From contig JAPWGK010000008.1 in assembly GCA_029641185.1 (NCBI GenBank), positions 558,001 to 622,000 of the forward strand: a stretch of 64,000 nucleotides of DNA. The letters are read 5' to 3'. The notes beneath the pieces were generated by a model. It saw only the letters and a list, made by a program, of their open reading frames with translations, searched no databases and had not been told where the DNA came from. Origin of the DNA: Pseudofabraea citricarpa. Lineage: Eukaryota; Ascomycota; Leotiomycetes; Helotiales; Dermateaceae. This document shows, piece after piece, positions 56,346 through 64,000 of the stretch. The position numbers and the translations under genes were made by a program. Numbering within the stretch: position 1 is the stretch's first letter; each line of letters starts with the position of its first letter.

Positions 56346-58450
56346 ATGGACGTGTCTTCGGAGTCAACCAAAGCAAAAGCTTGTGGGAACTGCAAGAAGG
56401 CAAAAGCCAAATGCTCTGGCGTGCTGAGCAGCGACAGCCGGACAGGGCCCAGATGCGAAAGGTGCGGGATATGCGCAACGATTAAACCATCTCGGCTTGG
56501 AGGCTTGCTAACCCGGTTTTTACAACTGAGTACAGGTGTACCCGTCTCCACAAGGAGTGCATCATGCCTTTACCCCCGAAGAAAAAATTGCCGAGGCAGT
56601 CGTGCGTCAAATTCCTCCCGGCTCATATAGTGTCCTTCGAAACTAATGTTCTTTCAACAGCCGAGCAGCACAAATCTCGCAACTCGAGCAGAAAGTCGAT
56701 GATCTCGTTTCGATACTAGGTGTTAACAAGAACCTGCCAATAAGTAGCGAATCAACAGCAACACGTACCTCATCAAATGGGGAAATCCTCCAACAGACGG
56801 CAGATGTTGCGATACGTGTTCCCACACCAAATGGCATCCCAGCTCAGGATCTCAGAAGTCCAAACCATGGAGAGGCTGTACCAATGGCGGAACGGGATCC
56901 GGACTTCTTATTGAAGAAGTACCAAGAGACCTTGGCTGTACAGTTTCCATTCGTTACCATTCCCGCGTCGATGAGAGCAAGCGAACTTCGTCAAATCAAG
57001 CCATTTTTATACAAGACCATCATCATGGCAGCTTCGCTTGAAGACATACCTCATCAGGTGGAACTGTCGAAAGATATCATGAAACACATGACCGATAGCA
57101 TGTTTGGAGAGGGAGAGCGAAATCTGGATCTCTTGCAAGGACTTCTTGTCTATAGTGTTTGGTCAGTTATTAATATTTATTCTTGTCTCTCGACAGGGGA
57201 GGCAGGGCTCAACGATCTGCACCCAAGGATCAGTGGCTGACATCTTGCAGGTGCCAATTCAATTTCATGACCAGCAGAGGTCAGATGAACATGCTTCTGG
57301 GAATCATGTCTAGCCTGATAATTGATCTGCGCTTAGTTGGAACAAAGTCATGGACGCGGCAAGATGTCTTTGCCGAAGAGATATACCACGAGGTCGAGGG
57401 TCGCCCTCAAAGGATTACGACCGCCGACGAGAAGAAAGCTGTACTCGGATGCTTTTACGTGTCTTCTTGGGTCCGTATATCTTTACTAGCGGGAGTATGG
57501 AGCTTATTGAGAACAGGTCTGCGCTTCATTGACAAGACTGGATCCTATCCGTTCAACGCCGTTTATTCGAGAATGCTGCGATGAGCTGGAGCGTGACGAG
57601 GAAGGAAAAGGCCACACCAACGTCGTTCATCTGACCAAACTGCAGTTCATCGTGGAAAAGATATGTCTCCTACAGGGACGAGGCGAAGCCCGAACCCAGC
57701 ACGCACTCAGCGCACCCATTGGTATCAGCATAAAACTGTACTGGGAGCAGTTACAATCTTTCAAAAAGACACTACCTGCTGAGCTCTCTGAGAACTGTGA
57801 GTCGTGTTTGACATCCTAAAGATACACACTTAGCTGACGATCGATTTCCAGTTATGGTGACGAGAAACCACACGTGTGCTGAGATCCTGCTCTTAGAACT
57901 GGGGTTCGAGATGGCGCCGACTTCGAGCGGGTTGAGAGCAGGCGGTAATCTGATATCGCAGAGGATCGACATCCTCCACGCCTGTCTGACATCCATCATA
58001 TCGTTCTTCACTGTTTTCCTTGCCGCGCCTCTGTCGCGGGTTTTGAGCGTCTCCGTCATCAACGCAAGCCACATGGTCCACTCGATCGCCGTCCTCTCGA
58101 AGCTCTCGCTATTCGAAGCCGAAGACTGGGATCCCAAGTACGTCCGGGCCACTCTGGACCTGAACGTCATCCTGGAACGCTTGATCGAGCGCCTGAGATC
58201 GACCGCCGTCACTTACGATCAGACCGACAGCCACCCGGGCTTAAAGCGAGGCTGCCGTGTTCTGCAAACGCTGAAAGATTGGTACAACGTCAAGATCGCT
58301 TCGGCCTCTGCCGCGGCAGAGTTCGACGCGAGCAACGGCGCCGGCAATTTCGAGATCGGCGCAGATCAGTACCTGTCCACTGACCAGTTTGATCTGATGG
58401 ATGCGGAATTCTGGAACGGGATTCCGGGGAGCTGGGTGTCGTTTAATTAG
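56346..58450 (+). CDS. Zn2Cys6 transcription factor
   Basis: This is a predicted nuclear regulator of 593 aa from exons 56346-56461, 56536-56601, 56661-57161, 57251-57470, 57517-57796 and 57852-58450. The zinc cluster spans the first splice: CGNCKKAKAKC, a 13-residue loop (SGVLSSDSRTGPR), then CERCTRLHKEC. A basic linker (PLPPKKKLPRQSRAA) and a short coiled coil (QISQLEQKVDDLVSILG) follow, as expected for a dimeric factor. The middle domain fits the fungal-specific regulators of the leucine-responsive LEU3-like layout (MLLGIMSSLIIDLRL, GCFYVSSWVCASLTRLDPIR). Intron 4 starts with an unusual GTCCGT donor, chosen because it keeps the domain at family length. Tail-to-tail with the arylsulfotransferase gene, its targets are unknown. 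A candidate AATAAA is at 58487-58492. Confidence 0.87.
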
Positions 58451-58870
58451 TCGGAGTTCTGGTCAGGGATGTGTAGATGGAAGGAAAATAAAACTTGACA
58501 AGAGAAAGCATGGCTATTTTTATTCGACTAGGTTCGTGTTCGCTTGGCTTCCCCGTACGGTATTAATACTACGGAAGTTGATCTCCCTATTGCTTATCTG
58601 ACCCGTCTAGCTCTCTAGATGTGGCGTTCATTGAATTAGATTAAGCTAGCAGGGAATCCATGCCATCACTATGAGATAACTTTATTATCCAGAAATAGTA
58701 ATAGGATGGTTATTAGTGTCTGCAGTACTTTGTGTAACTAAGTATAACAAAAATATAACATATCGGACACCCATTAAACGACGGCAAGATGTATTTCACG
58801 TGAGTTGGCATATAAGCTTATGTGAAGATTTAACATATTAATAAAATTAGAAGTTACTATATAGAAAGAT
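58451..58870. other. convergent 3' spacer
   Basis: This 420-bp AT-rich spacer lies between the regulator (+) and arylsulfotransferase (-) stops. It has AATAAA at 58487-58492 (plus strand), 37 bases after the regulator stop, and nothing else notable. Confidence 0.55.
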
Positions 58871-60740
58871 TTAAACGGCTCCTTCATCAAACAACAAAGG
58901 GTCCATTTCGGAACTATAGTCCGAATGTCTCAACTTGATAGCCTGCGAACGGCGTCGGAGGTCAGATAGTTTCGGGAGAGAGAAGTTTGAGAAAGAGATT
59001 TTTGAAAGAGACCGCCTTGAGATATGCGGAATGCGGAGGGATCTGCGATATATAAAAAGGATGGCCGCGATGGCGGAGAGGAAGAACAGAGTGAGCCAGA
59101 GTGATTTCTAGGCTGTGTAAGCATTGAAAGTCAAAATCGGGGGGATGGGGGAGATGACTTACATGAGAAGGCGAAGGCGTCTTAACGACGGCCGAATGTG
59201 CCATTACGTCTTTCGAAGCGTCCAGAGCAGCTATCCTCACATATTTGGTGCTCTTATCGAGCTTAAAAGTCGTTTCGAATCCGGTCCGCTCCAACTCTTT
59301 AATGGTCACGAACTCCTCGTCCTTCGCCTCAAAGGCCTTAGCCGTCTCTAACCTCCACCCTGTAACCTCGGTTGCTCCGTTCCAGCTCACGTAGGCTTTC
59401 CCATTCTTCACCTTCACATCCGGCACCGTCTTTGGCTTTCCCACCCACGGGTGCTTGAAGACTCGGTACGATTTGACCAATCCAAAGTCGAGGATGTGAA
59501 AGACGAGGTGGGGCGCGAAGTGGGCGTTGCAGAGCACCTCGCCGTCGGGTAGGTACTCGATGTAGGTTGGCGAGTTACCAAATCCGACGAGCACGTTACC
59601 ACTTTCCGGGATGACTTGCACGGAGCCTTGGGAGACATTCAGGATCTCGTCGGGGTGGACGTATTTCTGCACGAGGGTGGCAGTCATCTTTTTCATGTCG
59701 AGTTTGATTATCATGCCCTTGCTGTGCTTGGACGGGCTGTGAAAGACATTGTTGGCGTGGTTGTCAAAGAGCGAGATGGTGTCGTTGCCTTGCCACGTTA
59801 CATGGTGCTGCCACGCAAAATTGTTGGCGCCATTCAGATCTTCAAAGTTGTTGTTCTTGCCGCCGAGCTGCCACAGGATCTTGCCTGTCTTTCCGCTAAT
59901 GCATACCACGGCGTGCATGTAACGGGCAGAGATGATGTAATCGCCAGAGTCTATCTTGTCGACGCTATTAATGTGGAAGAAATCAAAGGCGTCCTTCTTC
60001 GATTTCCCATGTCCATCCTTGCGTGAAGGGCTGCTATATACATCCGTCATCTGGATATGGTCTGTGGCTCGCCATTCGAATATCAGATCCCCCGTCTCGA
60101 TATCGATTTCTTGGAACAGACCATCCTGAATCCAGCAGCTCTTCCCCAGCCCCAAATCCGTACAATCTGCTTGGTGCTTGTAGTATATCGTTATAAGGGC
60201 AGTGCCTTGTGGAGTGATGCGGAACTCATGAGAGTCTGCCTTAAGGCCTTTACCATGGGGTTTTATCCGATGAGCAACCTTGTAGGACGAGTCAAGCTAA
60301 AAGGTCAGATGGATGCGTATTAATAATCACGGGAGGGTGAGCCCTACCATCACATATGATTTCTTGGAATGCTTGTTCTTCTTGTTCTTCTTAATCTTGG
60401 TCCAGAAAGTCAGGTAATCCTGGCCCTTGTATTTCTGCACGTTGAGATTCATGGCCTGCTCAAACTTATGGTTGTCCATCCATACTAGGTTGCCCTTCGC
60501 ATCTAGTATGACGGGGCCCCGAGCCGCACCCGTCACCGAAGGGCCTCTGGGCGTGATGAACAGGTTCCCGGAGTCACACCGGGAATCCCATTGTGTTATC
60601 TTAGGTGCAGGCGGCTCAAAATCGACGGACTGGAAGTGCTGGCGGGGATAGACGCCGTGGAAGCCCAGATCGTAGGCGTTAAAGGAGAATGCGGCTACCC
60701 AGGCCACGGGAAGAGCCGCCAAAAGCGAGGACGCCTTCAT
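58871..60740 (-). CDS. arylsulfotransferase-like protein, membrane-anchored
   Basis: This is a predicted secretory-pathway protein of the arylsulfotransferase (ASST) family, which moves sulfate between phenolic compounds. Exons 60740-60348, 60296-59163 and 59107-58871 (introns 51 and 55 nt) give 587 aa. A signal peptide (MKASSLLAALPVAWVAAFSF) leads into the beta-propeller-type body: GNLFITPRGPSVTGAARGPV, SHEFRITPQGTALITIYY, WIQDGLFQEIDIETGDLIFE, DFFHINSVDKIDSGDYIISA and FAWQHHVTWQGNDTISLFDN. The last exon encodes a membrane helix (KSLWLTLFFLSAIAAILFIY), then a basic tail ending MDPLLFDEGAV, the usual end of fungal members. This end requires the acceptor CCTAG at 59108. A CAG five bases earlier would give a different frame without the helix. 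The histidines are present, but activity is inferred only from family. Confidence 0.9.
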
Positions 60741-60885
60741 GATACGGGCGGTCGAATGAGGAGGCTGGAGTGACACTCAGAAAGAACTCGAGACCGTATG
60801 GGAAGAGAGCAGTGACATTCAAAGAGAGATCAGGGTCGAATGGGGGAATCGGAGTGACATTCAAGAAGAAATCGAGAAACATACT
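60740..60885. repeat. 42-bp tandem repeat, about three copies, just before the ASST start
   Basis: Units begin at 60767, 60809 and 60851 at exact 42-bp spacing, each starting with (G)GAGTGACATTCA-like sequence; the GGTCGAATG word that ends the second unit also precedes the first. On the minus strand an upstream frame from ATG 60942 runs through it and encodes 14-residue repeats (FFLNVTP, LSLNVTA, FFLSVTP). It overlaps the arylsulfotransferase start in another frame. Confidence 0.8.
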
Positions 60886-62543
60886 TAAACGTGCCGGAAG
60901 CCTCGGAGAGTTCCTGCCTCCTTGCTTGCCATTATAAACCATGGTGGCATATTGCCATGGTGAGATTGAAGCCCGGTGTTACCGACGATGGCAGCAATTT
61001 CGAGGTCGCAAACCATGCTCACCTCACGTGTCGACGCACATGGGCATCACGCTCACCTAAGCCAAGCTCGCTCGAGAATGCGATTCGCCCCAAGGGTATA
61101 TCATCAAGGGATATAGACTCGTTCTATTCGCTCGACTGGTATATCATCGTCCCATAACGAACAGCCAGAACCGGATCCCGGCACTGCTCGGCGTCCGTTA
61201 AAACAAGCACCATCTGATCGTATGCTTTGCTCGGCAGAATGGAGTCCGCGGGGTGCACGTGTTCCAATGAGAGTCGCCCATAGCTACCTCTAGTTGCAGA
61301 AATAAGATGACAGCCAGCGTCCTTGTCGCAGGGCTGTGGTTTGTTTTTTGTTGTCACTTGGCACCGTTCATCATCGAGATGGTGCAATGCTTGATTTCCT
61401 AGCGGTTTAAGCGAAGCATCCTTTGCAAAGCTTGAAGTACAATCTCCCCCTGGTTTAGAATAGAATCCGATGACGTTACAAGCAACGTGGAAGTAGCCTT
61501 GCTAACGCCTTCGACAAGTAAGAATGGCTATTCTAGCCGCCGAGGAGGCTTCGGATGGGCTTCGAAGTATGCTACGTACACTACCCTGGGTTTTACGTTA
61601 TTTCAGATTCAAGCTCACTTAACGAGGTAAGCTAGGATACTCAGTCCATCCGAGTTTCCGAGCACGCAACTCTCAAGGCAGACTCGCAAATCTGGGGGTT
61701 TATGAAAGAGTTTTCATTACTCCATCTTCGTTGTATAAACAATAAATATACATAACACGTTAAACATCTCATATCCCGATTCGAAACGCTTAAAGTAAAG
61801 AAGCATCTTACAGCTTGCCTCAACAATATTATACTTATGTACCATTCACGCGACGCTTAAAGCTAGCAAATATTTCCTATTATAACAGTCAACAACTAAA
61901 TAATTCATGCCATCTTCGTTTCTTTTCAAGTCATCAACACAATCCTAAGAACAAAAATCTCACAATTCGGCGTTGCATCAACTCCAGATTCCAGTGTTAC
62001 CGTAACCTTATGTGCCAGGAACTACCGCCGCACTGCCGCAGCTAAGATAAGCCTGGCAGGTACAGGAACCGGCAGAGCTAAATCTGGTCCCGAAAGTTCC
62101 ATCTCTCAATAGAGGCCCGGAGGCGGACGGTTTACTTGCCGTTGCGTTTCGTTTTCATGGCCAGTCCCGAAGCTTTTTTTCATACAGTTTTTTTCTTCTC
62201 CATATGTCATTGCTAACATCAATCTTGTTGTCAGGGGCACAGGGGTAAGGCAGCAAAGGAGAAGGGGTGCAGACAAATCGACTGATGGACAGATGCATGA
62301 TCTGTAATTCGTAATCCCCTTTTGTTCGCTCTGTCTGTGTGCGGAGGGAGAGAAAAGAAGTGGTGGGCGGAGGGGAAAGACGGGTTAAAGTAAATGCATC
62401 CTTTGGTATGTACATATCTTCTACGTATTGTACAGTTTATGTATTCTCTTTCTACGCATATAAACAAACCGGTAACCCTAGATCCTAAGCTACTAGCTCA
62501 GATCAGATCAGATCAAATGCTGTTCCACAGCCAAAGTCTCCTC
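60741..62543. other. arylsulfotransferase promoter side and ALDH 3' flank
   Basis: The left end carries the 42-bp repeat array, a TATAAT-type element near 60932-60938 (minus strand) and CACGTG at 61023-61028. The remaining 1.5 kb is AT-rich spacer. A short GATCA run is near 62499-62516. No gene is supported. Confidence 0.55.
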
Positions 62544-63998
62544 TCAGTCCCTGAATGTCACCGTCTTCGTGCGCATCCACTCATCGATACCACTTGACCC
62601 TGAGAATCGACCAAATCCAGATGCCTTCATACCTAAATTTCGTCGATGAAATATCAGCAATCTATTTTTATTTCGCCTGATAAAAGATGGAAGGTGCAAA
62701 AGCAAAAAGGAAAAGGAAAAGGAAAGAAAAAACCTACCACCATGAGGAAGAGCTGTCTCATCATGAACCGACATATTGTTGATATGTACAGCCCCGCTCT
62801 CGATATTCTTCGCAAATCTCAAACCAGTGCCTAGATCGCGTGTGAACACGGCTGAGGACAGACCGTACTCAGTATCATTGGCGATCTCAAGTGCTTCAGC
62901 CTCCGAATCAACTACCACTATACTGACAGTAGGGCCAAAGCTCTCGGTGTAATATAGATCCATTTCCTTGGTGGTGCCTTTGACAATGACTGGCTTCATC
63001 TTAGTCGGTTGGTCCTCCTTGGCGTTCTGGTCTCCCAAGATGACACTGGCTCCCTTGGACACGGCATCGGCGACCAACTTCTTATTCTTTTCCACAGCGA
63101 GCGCATTGATAAGCACGTCAGCCTCGGGGAAGATCTTGGCAACGGCCTTCTTGAACTCGATCTCAAACGCATCTACGATCTTAGAATGCACAATAATGCG
63201 TTCTGTAGACATGCAGATCTGGCCACTGTTGAGAAAAGCACCCTTCGCACACTCGACCGCTGCGAGTGAGAGATCGGCATCCTCCCACACAATCGCTGGT
63301 GCTTTGCCGCCAAGCTCTAGCAACACTGGCTTGAGATTCCGACCTGCGAGTTCAGCGATAATTCTTCCCACCATCGTGCTGCCTGTAAAGTTGATCTTCT
63401 TGATGACCGGCGAATCAATTAGGTATTTGGTGATTTCGGCTGCAGCAGGTGTCTCGTGAGCAATCAGATTCAAGGCGCCCACAGGCAAGCCCGCCTCGTA
63501 GAAACAGGAAGCAATGCCCCACGAACAGCGCGGCGAGAGCTCGGGTGCTTTGAGGATACACGTATTTCCTGCCGCGAGAGGATATGCGACTGATCTAACA
63601 CCCAGTATATATGGCGCATTCCAGGGCGCAATGGCGAGGGTCGTTCCGTAGGGTTCCTTGTATACCAACGCACTAACACCCTCTTCGCCTGTGACTGGGA
63701 TCGAGCCTGCGATGGAGGAGATGCGTCCCGCGACATCTTTGAGGATATTTGCTGCGAGGCCGAGATTGAATGCCGCCCAGCCTGCCGTAGCTCCTGTCTC
63801 GGCTTGCATGTATCCTGACAGCTCTTCAGTGCGCGCCTCCATTATTGAGGCTGTTCGTAGGAAGATGTCCCGCTTCTGCAGGGGAGATACCGCGCGCCAT
63901 TTCGCGTTGGCTTTCGTACATGAGGCGAGTGCGAGGTCGACGTCTGCGATACTTGCGCTGCTGCAGTGGTGTACTACCAACCCTGTCTTGGGAGAGCG
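62544..63998 (-). CDS. aldehyde dehydrogenase, salicylaldehyde/vanillin type (5' end missing)
   Basis: This NAD(P)-dependent aldehyde dehydrogenase runs off the right edge of the window; only the first few dozen residues are lost. Exons 63998-62738 (open) and 62632-62544 (105-nt intron) give 450 residues. Family signatures appear in order: WRAVSPLQKRDIFLRTASIM, LAIAPWNAPYILGVR (the cofactor-binding Asn), NFTGSTMVGRIIAELAGRN, LELGGKAPAIVWEDAD (general-base Glu), NSGQICMSTERIIVH (catalytic Cys) and YTESFGPTVSIVVVD. The end reads GMKASGFGRFSGSSGIDEWM. The RTGL/PVHHCSSAS-like N-terminus and QICMSTERI fit the salicylaldehyde or vanillin dehydrogenase branch. It likely oxidises aromatic aldehydes, though the substrate is inferred. 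It lies 1.8 kb upstream of the arylsulfotransferase gene on the same strand. Confidence 0.93.
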   Translation of the reverse strand, partial: RSPKTGLVVHHCSSASIADVDLALASCTKANAKWRAVSPLQKRDIFLRTASIMEARTEELSGYMQAETGATAGWAAFNLGLAANILKDVAGRISSIAGSIPVTGEEGVSALVYKEPYGTTLAIAPWNAPYILGVRSVAYPLAAGNTCILKAPELSPRCSWGIASCFYEAGLPVGALNLIAHETPAAAEITKYLIDSPVIKKINFTGSTMVGRIIAELAGRNLKPVLLELGGKAPAIVWEDADLSLAAVECAKGAFLNSGQICMSTERIIVHSKIVDAFEIEFKKAVAKIFPEADVLINALAVEKNKKLVADAVSKGASVILGDQNAKEDQPTKMKPVIVKGTTKEMDLYYTESFGPTVSIVVVDSEAEALEIANDTEYGLSSAVFTRDLGTGLRFAKNIESGAVHINNMSVHDETALPHGGRFFLSFSFSFLLLHLPSFIRRNKNRLLIFHRRNLGMKASGFGRFSGSSGIDEWMRTKTVTFRD

Positions 63999-64000
63999 TA

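Noticed and set aside
1..64000. CRISPR array, insertion sequence, rRNA, biosynthetic megasynthase
   Set aside because: The genome is eukaryotic; no direct-repeat/spacer pattern, transposase, rRNA or PKS/NRPS domain was seen.

Overview
This window is nuclear DNA of a filamentous ascomycete (Pezizomycotina). Genes are single and monocistronic. They carry many short GT-AG introns, mostly 46-105 nt, usually with a CTAAC/CTRAY branch site close to the acceptor. The gene families are also fungal: Zn2Cys6 regulators, M35 deuterolysin, GH28 exopolygalacturonase, kinesin-8, fungal XLF and a Reg1-type AreA_GATA protein. The domain style suggests a plant-associated or saprotrophic leotiomycete-like fungus, but I cannot fix the species. 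I see no tRNA, rRNA, CRISPR or intact transposon.

Layout, left to right. 0-20 kb is mostly housekeeping: the 3' end of a sugar transporter (+), kinesin-8 (-), an RRM-like protein with glutamine/asparagine-rich repeats (-), mitochondrial proline dehydrogenase (-) divergent from a Zn2Cys6 regulator (+), a small unknown gene (-) and an XLF/Nej1-type end-joining factor (-). 20-37 kb holds a secreted exopolygalacturonase (-), a forkhead factor (-), Cactin (-), a cNMP-cNMP-F-box-LRR fusion protein (+) and a NUDT19-like Nudix hydrolase ending in SKL (-). 37-50 kb is looser and more accessory: a short Reg1-like protein (+), a Zn2Cys6 regulator with 12 introns (-), a secreted glycosidase-like protein with six introns (-), a possible gene relic and a conserved unknown protein (-). 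51-64 kb holds an M35 deuterolysin (-), a small protein resembling the deuterolysin propeptide (+), a third Zn2Cys6 regulator (+), a membrane-anchored arylsulfotransferase (-) and the 3' part of an aldehyde dehydrogenase (-).

Most genes have unrelated household roles. Local relationships worth noting are the divergent PRODH/regulator pair, the M35 protease beside a free-standing propeptide-like protein, and the regulator/arylsulfotransferase/aldehyde dehydrogenase group, which could act on phenolic compounds. Several gene models had to be built by hand-splicing. The kinesin, Cactin, arylsulfotransferase, 12-intron regulator and glycosidase-like proteins are all wrong or truncated if only the longest open frames are used. 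All exon boundaries are read from the sequence by consensus, frame and family fit, without transcript data.
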